From NCBI GenBank assembly GCA_000711775.1, contig ARYC01000674.1, positions 1 to 64,000 on the forward strand: 64,000 nucleotides of DNA, read 5' to 3'. Source of the DNA: Oxytricha trifallax. Lineage: Eukaryota > Ciliophora > Spirotrichea > Sporadotrichida > Oxytrichidae. The stretch's first letter is position 1. Every line of letters begins with the position of its first letter. Below are positions 32,347 through 44,555 of this stretch, one piece after another. The notes under the pieces are model-generated. The model was not told the origin of the DNA. It ran no database searches and was given only the letters and a program-made list of their open reading frames with translations. Position numbers and translations under genes: made by a program.

Positions 32347-35315
32347 TGAGTGAAATCATTTAAGAAAACAAACTGCTTAGGTAAAATTGCTTATAATTTG
32401 AATTTTATTTAGAAAGCACTATCGTGATATAACCTTTGATACTTTGAAAAATCGACATGATAACTTTTTCTTTGAGAAAGTTTTATAGTCTAAAAATCAA
32501 GTCTACGACACGATGCATGTCAAAGGGATATTGAAAAATCCAAATACACCAAAGCTCATACTTTACCAAAAACTTGGCCATCCTAACACTAATAATTAAA
32601 GAGATTTTTCCAACGATCAATATCAAACCTTGTTTAATAGCTCTACTTTTTATAAAGATTTCTAAAATAAATTGCGCGGTTCACAAACTGGAGGTTTCAA
32701 TCACTCATAGATATCAGAGATTATTTAGTAAAAGGGTGATAAAGAGGAAGAAAAGGATTTATGGAAAGAGTTTAAAAGTCATTTTTAAAAGAAAAATAGA
32801 GATAAAGGAGAAATCAATCACCACGATTTTATAGATTTGCCAACTATATCTTATAATTATTTCTTTAGTTTATTAATATAAATCTAATCCTCTGAAGTCT
32901 AAGTTGAATGATAGCATGTTCGATTGGAAGGCAAATTAATAAGAGTAAAAGGATTTCACAAATAATTACTTGCTTGATTAGGAAAGATCTATTAACCATA
33001 GGAAAAATCTGTAACAGATGAAAGTCAGAAGTATATAACTGCCTTTAAATTCCAGGTTTTCTTCTTAAAGAAAACGATTCAACAAGAGTCATTTTTATTT
33101 AATTATAGTTTTTATTTTGATGTACCTTTGCACTAGCCAAAAGCTGTGAATAATACAGTTATTGAGAAACAAGAAGAAAGAAATAAGTCTGTATAACCAT
33201 CAAAAGTTTAAATCAGGAGGCAGATCCTTTAAAATCAGTAAGACAAGGCTATGAAAGGATTAAGCAAGCATTTCATATACATTTTGATTGATGGTTCCTC
33301 TATCTTTGATTAGAGTAGTATAGCACACTTAATTGATATCAATGAGAGACTAGCACTTATGATACCTGATTAAATATGGTAGATGAAAACAGCTGAAAAA
33401 CTTAATACTTATGAAAAGTTAAACCTCTCAGCTCCAGCCTATATTCTATAGAAGCAAAATCTCAAGGAATTAATATAGGAGATGAGTGAGCAATATGGTA
33501 TTTAATTGAAGATGCTATTCACTTTGCATGGACAAAGAATAACATCTTTAGTGTAGATACCATTATAAACTAAGATTCTAGTAGCTTCAGCTTCAAAATA
33601 ATTTAGAGGGATACATGGTGTTGAAATTTTAGAAACTCAGCTTTCTATAAAATCCAACAGATAAAACCTCGCTAACAAATTGAAGTAGATTAAGCGTGAA
33701 CATTCATTAGATAAGCATACTACTATGCACTCTTGGGTTTAAGGTGCTTGTATAGAGTGGGTCAGAAAGAATGACAAATTTATTAACAATAGCTTATTAG
33801 TTCAGGATAGCATAGATGAAAGTGAAAAAAATGTATCTCCATTGATTTTAGACTAAGAAGATGATCTTGGTCCAAAACTTAGAGATTTAAATAAGCCAAA
33901 AAGAGACAATAATATTTCGATTAATAATGTGAAATTAGGAGCATCAAAAATAAGTGAAACAAGTCCATCGAACAAGTTATCATTTATAATGAGTGAACTA
34001 TATGATCTTTGGAACGAAATATATATCAATGAGTTTTTGGAGGATGAAATAGTGAGGCTTGTCTATCTCAAAATGGAAACTTAAAAAGAATAAAAATAGC
34101 AAAAGATTACCCACACAATTATGGAAGAGTTCAAGTAAACAGGCACTAAGTTTTAATAGTAAAGATTAAATTCTTCAGTTTAATTTTAAAAATCCCCTTT
34201 CAATTCGAACAATCAAAGTACCTTGACAAATAGATTTTTCAATAGAGCTTTAAATAGCACATAAGCTAGTTTTAATGTCAATAACCAGGACAAGCTGAAT
34301 ATTTCGTAATACAGTTCTATCTCTAAAGATAATACCTAAAACATGGTTACATTTAAAAGAGCCCAGTAAAATGAAACAAGTCTTGAATAGTCAATTGCAT
34401 AAGTTATGAGCTCAAATAAAAGACCTTCCAAATTGCAAAGTTTGGGTAAAACTCCAAAAACTGCTCCTATATCTTAAAACTAAAATTTAATAAAAAATAG
34501 CGATAAGATGCTTAAAAATGATGAAATAAAAGACATTTGCGATAAGCACAGACTTAGCAGAAAAGAAGAAAATAAGGTTTATAAAATATTACACTTTCAT
34601 AATTGAATCATATTTATTCAATACTCTTTAGAAGTTTATGATATTAGAAGTCAATTCATTTCAATGTCTATGCTTTCGAAGGAAGATGAATCTAGGAATG
34701 ACAAAGATAATTAAATTTTAGGGCAAACAACTTCTTAATTCAATTAAACATCCTATAAGGTAAAAAGATAAGATTAGGATGGCATTTAAATGAACTATTT
34801 TATCAAGAATTGTAGTTTCCTAAGTGGTACACTTCCTCACATCTGCAAAAGAATTTTGGTTGCAATAGGTAAGCTGAATTTTTATTATCATCAATTGATT
34901 TATTTTTATAGGACTTGACATTGAAAATTCCAACTCATCTATAAATTGGGCAACTTTTCTAGAGCTTTATTGTATATTTGAGTCAGGCAAAATCGATAAG
35001 GATTTGCTTTCTAAATTTTGGCTCAAGTTTTTTGATTAAAAACTTATAGGTCACGTTAATGAAAGTGAATACATGGCAATTCTAGAAGAACTTGTGAGAG
35101 GAAATTCTTTCAAAAAGCCAAATAAAACTACAAAAATGTTTGCAAGAATGTTTTAAAAGATTATGAGCGATGCAGGTTGTCTAGGTGACAATAGAGAAAT
35201 TATAGATGAAAAACTTTTGATTGCACTTAATGAGGACGTAATAGATATTTAAATTCTATGTAGTGCACTTGGCAGAGCTTAGCTAGATGATAATTTTATG
35301 AACACCAAACTTTGA
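32347..35315 (+). CDS. Large unknown protein with EF-hand-like helical C-terminus
   Basis: ATG 32347 (MSEIIQENKLLR), then a 30 bp GT-AG intron (about 32379-32412), then a long frame rich in TAA/TAG Gln codons. The N-terminal 500 residues are mixed alpha/beta and contain HFIYILIDGSSIFDQSS; this is followed by a low-complexity Ser/Asn/Gln linker (about 34090-34560). A 57 bp segment with 6 bp direct repeats must be removed to keep the frame at 34577. The C-terminal part includes FESGKIDKDLLSKFW and FFDQKLIGHVNESEYMAI, two helix-loop-helix units that resemble degenerate EF hands, although acidic loop positions are incomplete. An intron begins at GTAAGC about 34869. Stop TGA 35313-35315. It is tail to tail with the next gene, 69 bp away. 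Function unknown. Confidence 0.6.
34583..34639 (+). other. 57 bp IES candidate, pointer GTTTAT
   Basis: GTTTAT at 34577-34582 and again at 34634-34639. Collapse to one copy reads AAT AAG GTT TAT GAT ATT AGA and keeps the frame open through more than 70 further codons. Treating it as an intron (it starts GT and has TTTAG inside its end) gives a different frame that stops at TGA near 34793, before the conserved-looking C-terminus. The IES reading is therefore preferred. Confidence 0.65.
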
Positions 35316-35384
35316 TTTATTTTAATTTCATTTCAGACAAAATACATGATTAGGGCAAAATTAGAGTAAAATTTAAATTAAAAT

Positions 35385-37895
35385 CAAATTGAATCTGGCA
35401 AGCATTCAGATAGTAAAATTGTATCCTAGTCTGTCATTTTTAGTTTTCCATAAATTTTCATAAATTGTTATATCTTCAGAGGCTACAAAGGAATAGAAAA
35501 AGTATCCTTTATTAATTCATAAAGCTGCTCAGTATTATTAAGTCTTGCGTTAGTCATGAACTCTGAAAATTTATAAATTAATATCTAAAACTCTAAAAAA
35601 TTCATAAATGTAAAATCAAAATTTATCGTTTAGATATGTTTAGTTTTAAACAGCTGAAGTTAGTAAAATTGCTAAGTCAATCTTAATATCTTGACTGAGT
35701 GCTTAATTTTAAATTGTAGATGATTATCTAGAAACTTAATCATTATCAATCATTTCCTTCAATATTAATCTGTAATCGTAAGAGTAAGTTTTCAGAAAAT
35801 TAATAAAACTCTAGTATTCGATTTCAAATGCATTTTGATTCAGACTGTATTTCTTACAAAAAGCTGAGATATCTTTTAATTACAGTTCAATTCTATGATT
35901 TTCAAACATAATCTGTTGTAACACTTCAATCTTAATTACTGATTTATATTGACTAAGATAGTAGAAGATTTATGATAAATTTAAATTTCTATTACTCAAT
36001 AGCTTTTGCTTTGCTTGCTCGATTTCTCTATTGCAATATAGGATAGTTTTAAAAAATTGGGCCATTTACTAATAGAGAAAATCAGTTGTTATTAGCTTGT
36101 CACTCGGGTCTATTGATTCTATTTCATTAATAAACTATACATTTTTGGAATTTGAAGTTTGATTCTACTGTATTCTAAGATTGTCAAAGTTTAAATTTGG
36201 CTAAGTAGATTTTTCATGTTAATTCAAACTTTGACTTCCTAAAATATTTTGACTAGAAAATTCTGAAGCAAGAAAGGTCTTATTTCTCATTGGTGATAGA
36301 TCGTAACTTAGCTTTTGAACTTAAGTTGGGGGATTCTTTAATTGATCAATTGGAGTTTAATGAATGTGATAATATTCTTCTTTTTCAGTATCCTCCTTAA
36401 TTAAACAAATAAAAATGAGATGTGTTATAAATTAATTTCTTCGAGGAATTGCTTCTTTGAGGCAGTTGACTTTGTGTTTGATTACTTTTTCTCAATTTAT
36501 TATTCTATCTAAGAATATGATTAAGTAAAGTTGCTACTCTAAGGCCTTGGTGCATGTTATAACGAGCTTTTGGGTGAATTAACCTCTATGAAACTTTAAT
36601 GTTAAGTTTTTTCTCTGTCATTTTATGATGGAGAAAATACATTTTAAGCATCTTAAAAGCTTTATTAGTAAACTTAAATCATTTCTTAACTTTGTGATCT
36701 TGTGTGCTCTCCTCTAGACCTTCTCAAAGGCTAGTGCTTTAAATTATTTTCTTGGTTTTAAGGTTATTATCTTGCAGGAGAGAATTGCATATTTTATTTC
36801 TTGCAAGAACTTGTTCTATCATTTAGAGTGGATTATAATTATTCATTAAATTAAGAATTTTTTATAAGTTCAGATACCCTAAGTGGACTTTTGCTTAACT
36901 TGCTAAGAACTTAATTAATATCTTAAGACTTAATTTATTATGCTTTTTCGAGTTCTTTTTAAAATTCTTATTGAATTTGTTTTCTAGTTGGTGACTCTGA
37001 ATTACAGCTTTAAGCATTAGTATATTTAAAGGTATTTAGAGTCATAGGCTGAATAAGTTCGATAAAGTCTGAATATTTTAATTAATCATCGAAATCTTTA
37101 TCTATTCGTTTCAGAATAAAGTCCACTAAAGCTTCTGGTTTAAAGGAAATGATTTTGAATATATTTATGAATTAAGTCAAGTCAGCTTTGGTTATAACAT
37201 CTGAGTTTTTCAACGATGATTCAGATTTAAAAATTAAAAATTTAAGAATTTATATAGTATTTGATTATCTTCCACCTTTAACTGAATAGTATAAATTGAT
37301 AGGATCTTAAAGTTTAGCCTAGAGCTCTCTCTTATTATTTTCTAAACTTCTAACCAATTAAATTTCTTTTTGTAAAATTCTGAGTAATCCATACTCAATC
37401 GAGTAGCTCATTACATACTATTATAATTGACTTAATTTTGAAGCAGGACTCTGATCAACTTTTTAAGGAGTTGTTTTAAGGCTAGCATATGGAGATTTAT
37501 TATTGAGATTCTTTGCAGGGGATTTGTCTTTCACAATCTAGACCTTCTTTTGTGTGTTTGGAAGTATCATGTTGAGAAAGGTTTCTTTATTAAGGAAGTT
37601 TGTTTTGTAAATGTCATATTGTTTAATCAGAGAACTACACTCTTGGATAGTACAATCAATATCTTTTTTAGTTAAAAATGCATGCAGATCACTACTCTAG
37701 ATATGATTTTTCAAAGGATTTTAGCTTATGGTTGAAAGAATTTAATAAGGATCAAATTCCTATATATCAGAGAGGACTGATCTTGAAAGTTCAATCTATA
37801 TATAAATTATCAAATTTTTAATTAATTACATCTTATTCTCATTGGCCAAGATCTATCAAAAGTTAGCATAATTTGTACTCAGCTTAGTTGTTCAT
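35385..37895 (-). CDS. EF-hand protein, ciliate type
   Basis: ATG 37893-37895 (MNNQAEYKLCQLL) to TGA 35385-35387. Near the N-terminus LANENKIELSRSVL, then QEFDPYQI, follows a motif common in ciliate EF-hand proteins (A-x-G-E-x-x-V-E-x-x-R-x-x-L). At about residue 205 DKDFDDQLKYSD is a good EF loop (D1, D3, D5, Leu8, Asp12), so calcium binding is likely. A disordered Ser/Gln/Lys region follows, then a helical C-terminal half (RLILKEMIDNDQVSRQ; NARLNNTEQLYELIKDTF). Two IESs with pointers AGAT and ATAAATTTT fit the frame; an intron lies near 36450-36400. Between MNNQ...LL and LANENK the frame is off by one around a GATAGATC tandem, perhaps another tiny eliminated piece or an error. Confidence 0.65.
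35575..35626 (-). other. 52 bp IES with 9 bp pointer ATAAATTTT
   Basis: The direct repeat AAAATTTAT (plus strand) lies at 35566-35574 and 35618-35626. Removal of one copy plus the 43 bp between gives AAC GAT AAA TTT TCA GAG TTC ATG on the minus strand, continuing the frame for 60 more codons to TGA 35385. Without removal the frame stops at TGA 35616. No GT donor is present. This is the clearest short IES of the window. Confidence 0.8.
37798..37833 (-). other. 36 bp IES candidate, pointer AGAT
   Basis: ATCT occurs at 37794-37797 and 37830-37833 (AGAT on the minus strand). Collapse gives AAT GAG AAT AAG ATT GAA CTT TCA AGA, rebuilding the conserved NENKIELSR motif. A GT-AG intron reading of the same segment gives a frame that does not match the motif. 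Confidence 0.6.
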
Positions 37896-37992
37896 TTTTA
37901 ACGTTTTAAAATAAATATTATCTCTTCTTTCTTTTTGAAACTATTTGGCTATGTAAATGATAAATCAAGTAATATTGATGAATAAATTTTAA

Positions 37993-39408
37993 TCATTATT
38001 ATCCTCCTTGATTTAAATAAAAAAGCAACTCTTAAAGCAATCCCTTGCCTTTCTGGCTCTTTAAATTTTCTCTGACTTATTTTACGGTTAGCTTATCATT
38101 TTGATCCTTCCATCCTTTAATGCCATAAAAATGAGTGTTACTGCAACTCCAAGAAGTCTCCTTTTTCCCCTCCTCGTGATAGTGTGTTGCTGCTCTAAAA
38201 GGATTTTCTTGTGGCTCTAACACGTAATTTACTTTGCCTTCAAAAATGACTTAAAAAACTCTTGTTTCCCCTCTCAAGTCCTATAAATCATTAACAACTC
38301 TGAAATTAGTTACAGAATAATCATTGGCTTAGGAGAAGCACACCGGTAGGTTGAGATTAATCAATTAGATTAAATCTACACACCAAGAGTTCAACAATAA
38401 ATCATAGCCAGATCCAAATCCTGGATTATAGCCTATGAAAAAAGTGCTATCTTAAGGAAATTTGGATTTGATTATCTCATCATTTTCAAGACTTTCAGGA
38501 TTTATACCTTGGTCAATTAAAAATTCTGATATCTATCCTTTGTGAAAGAAACCGTCTAATCTTTCATTAACTTTAAAAGATTTCTAATTTCTGGAATTAG
38601 ATAGCTCTGGACCAACAAAGTAAAATTTAAAACTTGTTTTAGGAAAGAAGTTTGTTAGCTCTTCATAATAGTTAGTCTGAACAAATATTCTCTCCTCAGC
38701 TATATAAGATTATTGATATTATGAATATTAATTACCTTTTGCTGTTCCTCCCATTACCACTATTGTAACATTCTCTTTCAAGAAAAGTCTCAACTTCATT
38801 ATTAAATTAACCAGAGTCATTGAGAATGAAAGTCCGTCAAGTTAGTGTGGTTAAATATTGATTTCTTAAGTCTGTTCATTTGCTATCTCTTCAAATCTTA
38901 AGCCCAGATAACTTTAAATCTATAACATTATAAATTTGATAAGTTTGCCAACCTTCATTGAGAGTCTTAAGAAGTACTCTGTACTCCGCCTTAAATTCTG
39001 TTGGTCAATTAAATCATTAATCTTACAAGGTATGTTCACTAAGTTGACTGAGTCATTCCATCTAAACGTCCCCACCGATTCATTACTTTTCAAATTGTCC
39101 TTATCTATCAAATCCTATGCTTTCTTTGAGCTTCCTTAATCCAATCCTACGTTAGCTTGAACATTATTTGACTGATTTAAAGTTTTTGATTATGATGAAT
39201 CAGCATTATTTTGTAATTGTTCAAATAATTATTTGCAAACCTATTTATGAATTTTCCAGTCTTCTAGTTAGTGGTCTCTGTTGCAGTAGTACACTGATTT
39301 ACATTTTGAACAGAGGTTTGTTGCGGGTTTTTTGCAAATATTACAAGCACCTTTAAATATAATAAAATTCTTATATTAAAAAGCAATAACATGTAAGTTA
39401 TAATTCAT
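37993..39408 (-). CDS. MYND zinc-finger protein, MSS51-like
   Basis: ATG 39406-39408 (MNYNLHVIAFQYKNFIIFKG), alternatively a later start, to TGA 37993-37995. The MYND finger is at about residues 21-58: ACNICKKPATNLCSKCKSVY, YCNRDHQLEDWKIHK (C-x2-C, C-x2-C, C-x-x-x-H, H pattern). The C-terminal domain has FFIGYNPGFGSGYDLLLNSW, then INLNLPVCFSQANDYS and DLRGETRVF, which match the MSS51/ZMYND family C-terminus. Yeast MSS51 acts in mitochondrial COX1 translation; metazoan relatives are muscle or mitochondrial proteins. A clear GT-AG intron (about 38738-38703) splits GGTAK and EERIF. Length about 450 residues agrees with the family. Function in the ciliate is inferred only. Confidence 0.8.
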
Positions 39409-40055
39409 AATAAATATTTGCCCTTTGTTTGATTCCATTTAAATTACTTAATTAAATTATTAAAATTAAAATGAATAATTATAATCTTTGTCACTTATGA
39501 GTAGCTTTACATACAAATATTTTTAATACTTTGTTAAATTTTAGTAAAAAAGTGGAGGCTCTTTAGTGAATCTAAAGTTTAAAAATATATCCTTATTAAA
39601 ATTTAATGTTCAAGCTCATCAATTTATATAAATAGATTCATTCTATAATTAAAGAATAAATATAGTCTTAAAGTTATTAGATTAGATAGCAAGAGATAGA
39701 TTCATTTATAAACCCAATTACTAAGAATGTAATCAAAGCTATATAAAAAGCATTTTTTTAAAAAATGGATGAAATTTGAATGAATTTTACTTTACAGCTT
39801 TAATCCGATAATAGTTATTTATAATCAAAATAGAATTTATATATCCTTAATTTTTAATTTATCAATGCGGTTTATTAATAAGCAAGAGTTTATTATTAAT
39901 TTAAAAATATTACCTATACTTTTAAAAATATAAATATATTTTAGCCCTAACTAATTGATATTTTAAATAATTAACTTTAAATTATTTATTTATCTATCCA
40001 TGATCAATTTTATTTATAAACTTCTTAACTAATCATTCTCTCATATCTCAATCTA
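39409..40055. other. Intergenic; no gene seen
   Basis: AT-rich (over 80% by impression) spacer between divergent genes (39408 minus, 40056 plus). No frame, tandem array or long palindrome was noticed. Long poly-A/T stretches are typical of germline spacer. Confidence 0.5.
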
Positions 40056-42108
40056 ATGGGTAACACTTTTGCAAATTGCATGCCATGTGAGGACTAATCT
40101 GCGTCTCGAAGAGCCCTATGGTCCGAGAATGGCACTTTTCTATATAAGAACACTAATAAGGAGCTGAGCTACACAGACTTGCCAGACGTGATAAGGTTCA
40201 ATGATTTGAAGTTGCATAAATCATTCAAGCACGGATCCATCTCAAAGAACTAAAAGGGGTCCATAAACGAGCAACTTAATATCTCGTACAATCTTGCTAA
40301 TTAAAAGTAGCATGAGAGCATTGAGTCCACTTCAAAGTCAAATAGAATATCATTCAAGAGTTTTGAGTCGCACTCCACCTGCAAATGCAAAGATGTTTTT
40401 CATCGCATCATATCAGAGGATGATGATGATTCTGACAAGCATAGTGAAGGTTACGACTTGAATTACGACGAACTTATTTAAGATTAAATACTTGATCAAG
40501 ATAGCTATAAAATTAAAACAAAGTTATTTAAAGTTGTTCATATAATCTCCATTATATAAAGTTAATAAGGATTTATAATAAGTAATTTTAAATTAGCTTT
40601 TTCAAGTTAAGTCTTGATCGAAAATATTCTTAGTTCCCTCCTCAATCTGATTGCTCGCTTACTGAATGTTCCCTTTCCCCGTGTTTTTCGAAGCACTCAA
40701 AGACTGACGGAAGTATATCAATGTGTGGTGACGATATTCCTGATTATTGCAACTAATGTACAGAATGTTCGAACACCCTCCAGAAAGTAATTAAATAGTC
40801 ACAGAATACCAATCAATGCATGCCTCATATCAATCGCTAATTGTCAAGCTTTTTCCTATAAAAGACAATTTAATGCAGAGAAAAGAGTAGCAGTTATTTA
40901 AATTTATTTATTAATTATCTTACTATGATCAGTCCTTGCAAGGATTCACAAGAATCAAGTGACTCATTTCCTTCTCCTACTTTTGGTGGAAATACAAATA
41001 TGAAAAATTTAGCACCACAAAACTCAAACCACAACAATTTACAAGATCACCATCACCATCACGATCACTCAGGTCACTAACATTTTGAAGTAGAAGAATT
41101 CAATAAAAAAAGATGTTCTATGCTCAAGCATATTTAGGCTGATAGGTAGAACAGGCTTTTCAATAATAAAGAGTATAGCATGTCCAGAAGAGACATCATA
41201 AAAAAGACGTCAGTCATAGTGCATTATAAAATTTATGTTTCTATAGTATTTTTAAAGCATAAGCTGATTGGCTAATTTATGGAGAGAGTAATTGTAAGGG
41301 AAGATAAGACTACTGAATAATAAGCTGAAGACTAATCTTGCTGTCATGAAGTAAAACAATCTTCTCTCTTGTTTAATATTCATATCTAAATATTCTTATT
41401 TCTTAGACCTTATTCTTTATTGATCTAAATATCTGATTTAATGAGAAGCTCTATCTCAAGAAAAGAAATAGACTGGGTTCAAGTAGCAATGGATTTTCAA
41501 TATAAAAGAGAATGCCAATGTTTGTGTATCACATTGAAGACACAAAGGAAAAGCGTTAAGATTTAGAGTAAACTCCAAATAAGAAAACTATCGAAACTTT
41601 CATTCTCAAGTTAATTAATAGAATGAAGCTTACTAATGAAGTTTGCTTACTTGCGCTTATCTTTATAGAAAGACTAATTGTAAGTTCAACTCTTAAGAAA
41701 CCAATGATTTTATTAACCAATAAATTTGTAGAAAAAAGGAGGAGTGCAGGTCCTATCCTTTAATTGGAAGCCCATTGTTTATACAGCAATTTTAGTAGCA
41801 GCCAAGTTTTGGGAAGATATTAAGTAAGTTAAAATAACCTAATTATTCCTCCTTTTTAACCAAACACGAATCTCATTTTGATTTTAATTTCTATTTATAG
41901 CCTATGGAACAAAGATTTTTCTGATTCAATTGATTTATATCCCTTAAAATCCACAAATTAACTAGAAGGTACTTTCATGACTCTCTGTAACTACGAACTC
42001 TATGTTTCTGAAGAACTTTATGATAACTATTATGAAAAGATAATCAAACGCTCTTAAAAACAAAATAAATCAGGAAAGCACACTACAGCTGAGAGCGATG
42101 AATACTGA
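40056..42108 (+). CDS. Cyclin Y-like, N-myristoylated cyclin
   Basis: ATG 40056 gives MGNTFANCMPCED, strikingly like the MGNT start of cyclin Y, which is myristoylated and recruits CDK14/PFTK kinases to membrane. A disordered N-terminal region follows (acidic SEDDDDSDKH, later a His-rich DHHHHHDHSGHQH). The cyclin box starts at about 41514: MPMFVYHIEDT, ILKLINRMKLTNEVCLLALI, FIERLI, then NWKPIVYTAILVAAKFWEDI, and after an intron LWNKDFSDSID and LEGTFMTLCNYELYVSEELY. The WxxIVxxAILxAxKxWxD pattern and W-N-x-D are diagnostic of the PHO80/cyclin Y group. Introns: about 40500-40630, 41681-41733 and 41825-41900; around 41220-41470 exon limits are unclear. Stop TGA 42106-42108. The family call is secure, the exon model is not. 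Confidence 0.8.
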
Positions 42109-42730
42109 TTGAAAATATGATAAAAATTTTTGCAAAAAGAAAATTGCAAATTCGATTAATGACTAAAAGTTAACACTTATCTTCATTAAAGCAGAAGTAA
42201 TTAACATTGTTGTATAAATTTAAGATGACTTAATTATTAGTTGAGTAAATGGTAGTGGAGTAAAGTAAAAAATGTCGGAAAGTTCAAGAATTTAAGGTTT
42301 TTGAAAATCATATACTACACATCCCATTATACTTTGACTCTTGATTGTATTAATATCAATTTTAATTCGTGATATAGTTTAAAATGTAAATTAGCCTCTT
42401 AAAGTCATTTTCAAAACTTTTTCCACTTTGTGCAAAAGCTTTTAATATAATAACTTAAGTTTTTTGTTTCTATTTTAGTAAATTAATTAATTGTATAAAT
42501 AAATATAATATGCATTTAATTATTAATTTATTGCACATTTAGTTTAGTAAATATTTTATGAGTTTTTTGCATAAAATGCAGAAAAATCCTGATCAATTAC
42601 GATCTTTTGAATTTTTCTACCATTTTTGCATGTAATTTAATATGTTCTTTGCTCATTGCTGATTGAATGGGGTTTTGGCGAATCTTTTCTATGCATTTAT
42701 ATTAGAAATTAATTTTTTCAATCCTTTTAA
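42109..42730. other. Intergenic between convergent genes; no gene seen
   Basis: AT-rich 3' flanks of the cyclin gene and the minus-strand RVxF-protein gene. No frame or RNA gene was recognised. Confidence 0.5.
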
Positions 42731-44021
42731 TCAATTAAAATTCTATAAAACATAAATTATGTAAATATTCTTGATATAGCTAGCTGTAGTTCCATCTTTT
42801 TTATCAGCAAGGTACTTGTTGATGGCTTAAGCAAGTTCATTTCTCAACATACCTTTTGCATCCCCTCTCTGCTCCTCGTCAGTTTAGCAATCGTCATCAA
42901 CATCTCCATCGATTATGGTCTTTCTAATGATAGTGCCCATATCTGTAGTGGCGTTCATGAATGGCAGGTCCTTGTCGTGGTAGAGATTAAAGTCAAACTT
43001 CATGCCTGAACATTTATCTTCCAACTTTAATGTTTGGTGCTTAATTTTGGGGGCAAAATTCATGGGAGGTCTGGTTCCTGGAAGCATGCTTGCTCTGCCA
43101 AATCTCTTATCTTCTTTTAGTATGGGGAGTTGTGAAAATGAAGACACATTCACGCTAAGACGATTAGCAGCTGCTTTTGTTGTCTGAATAATTATTTTCC
43201 TATGTTTTTATTGTTCAAAAATTTCAAAAATTAAATTGAAGTCTGAATAATGCTGCCATTTTGTAAAGTTTGATAATTGCTTGAATGAGCACTGCCAGTT
43301 GTAAATGCCGATACTCCAGCGTCAAAACTGCTAACTTTAGTTGATTTTCCGCAAGAATTTTACTGTTGATTGGTGTTCTGCCTCTTCTGATTCGATGAGA
43401 ATGGTGAGTTGAAGTATCTATCAACGCTGCCTATATAAATATGCTATAAATCTACTCTATAAACTTACAGATAGGTGGTCTCTTCTTGTTATTTTGATTT
43501 TTATCACTAGTCGTTAATCTAGTGCTCGCAGCTGTTCTAATACTTTTGCAATCGGTATTCTCCTTAGCGTCACTGTCCTCGAATCTCACTCTCGACTTAG
43601 ATTTTGTTCTCAATATACTGCTTGTTCTCTTATCTTATAAATTAAAATAAAAGCTATGTGTAGCAAACATTTTATCTACAAGAAAAGAATTAATATATGG
43701 GGTATGTGTCTTACTCTCTTTCTGAATAGTTAAATGCTCTTTTTGTAATTGCTTATCTTTGCGTTTATTTACGGAGAATCCATTTTAGTTTGCTGAGTTG
43801 GTGAATTTTGCTTCTCTATTTTGCCCAGTTTACTGTCTCATAAAAATAGCATTTTATTTGATAGCTCACTAGATTTTAACTAATTGTAAAAGATCAATTT
43901 AATGATTAATAAGATTATAAAAATTTAAATTGATTATTTTTCATTGTCTCAAAACGTTTTGTTGAAGCAATCTTGAGTTAGTAGGAGCAAGAACTCGCTT
44001 TTGGCCAACGGTTTAATGCAT
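42731..44021 (-). CDS. Unknown basic protein with RVxF-type motif
   Basis: ATG 44019-44021 (MHQTVGQKRVLAPTNSRLLQ) to TGA 42731-42733. A 111 bp IES interrupts codon 25-26. Later segments: SILRTKSKSRVRFEDSDAKE around 43610 contains K-S-R-V-R-F, a PP1-docking RVxF motif with flanking basic and acidic residues; then Ser/Asn-rich sequence; then an ordered-looking C-terminus (KFDFNLYHDKDLPFMN, TDMGTIIRKTIIDGDVDDDC, ELAQAINKYLADKK). GT-AG introns lie about 43720-43635, 43470-43430 and 43240-43185. No catalytic domain. A PP1 regulatory or scaffold role is a guess from the motif alone. Confidence 0.6.
43841..43951 (-). other. 111 bp IES with 7 bp pointer TGAGACA
   Basis: TGTCTCA (plus strand) at 43834-43840 and 43945-43951. 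Collapsing to one copy gives GTT TTG AGA CAG TAA ACT GGG in frame, joining the first 25 codons to the rest of the gene. Retained, the frame ends at a TGA right after the first repeat. There is no GT donor. Confidence 0.8.
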
Positions 44022-44555
44022 AATTGAGTCTTTTTTGCTTTGATTTAACGATTACACTACTGGTTTTTTGCTTTGTCCAAGTTTTAAATCATAAATTAAA
44101 AATTTTAAGAAACGTTATATTCAATAAAATAAAATTGAATAAAGTTTTGATTGTAAATTTTAGGTATTATTGTTGTATCGTAACATTTTTTTGATAATAT
44201 AGCTATAAAAATTCTTTATTTTTGTTAAAATAATTAAAATTGAAAGAAATACGATATAATTAAATATAGTCGTTGAGTGAGATTTAAGTAGCTGTTACTA
44301 CCAGAAATATTCTAATAATTAATTAATAAATCAGTTTAACTGCCTTCAATTGTAAATTAAAAGGGTTTTTAACTTTTCCTATTCAATATTTGATAATATT
44401 TATAAAAGCATGATTATTTTTCAAATAAAATTATTTACCCATAAAAATTTAGCAATAACTACTTGAATATAAAAATATGAAAGAAATTTGTAATTAATTT
44501 ATCATAGTGAATTATTTAATTTATTGAAATAAAATATTTTTCATATTAATTTAAA
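44022..44555. other. Divergent intergenic region; no gene seen
   Basis: About 530 bp of AT-rich DNA between start codons on opposite strands. Nothing beyond poly-A/T tracts was seen. Confidence 0.5.
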
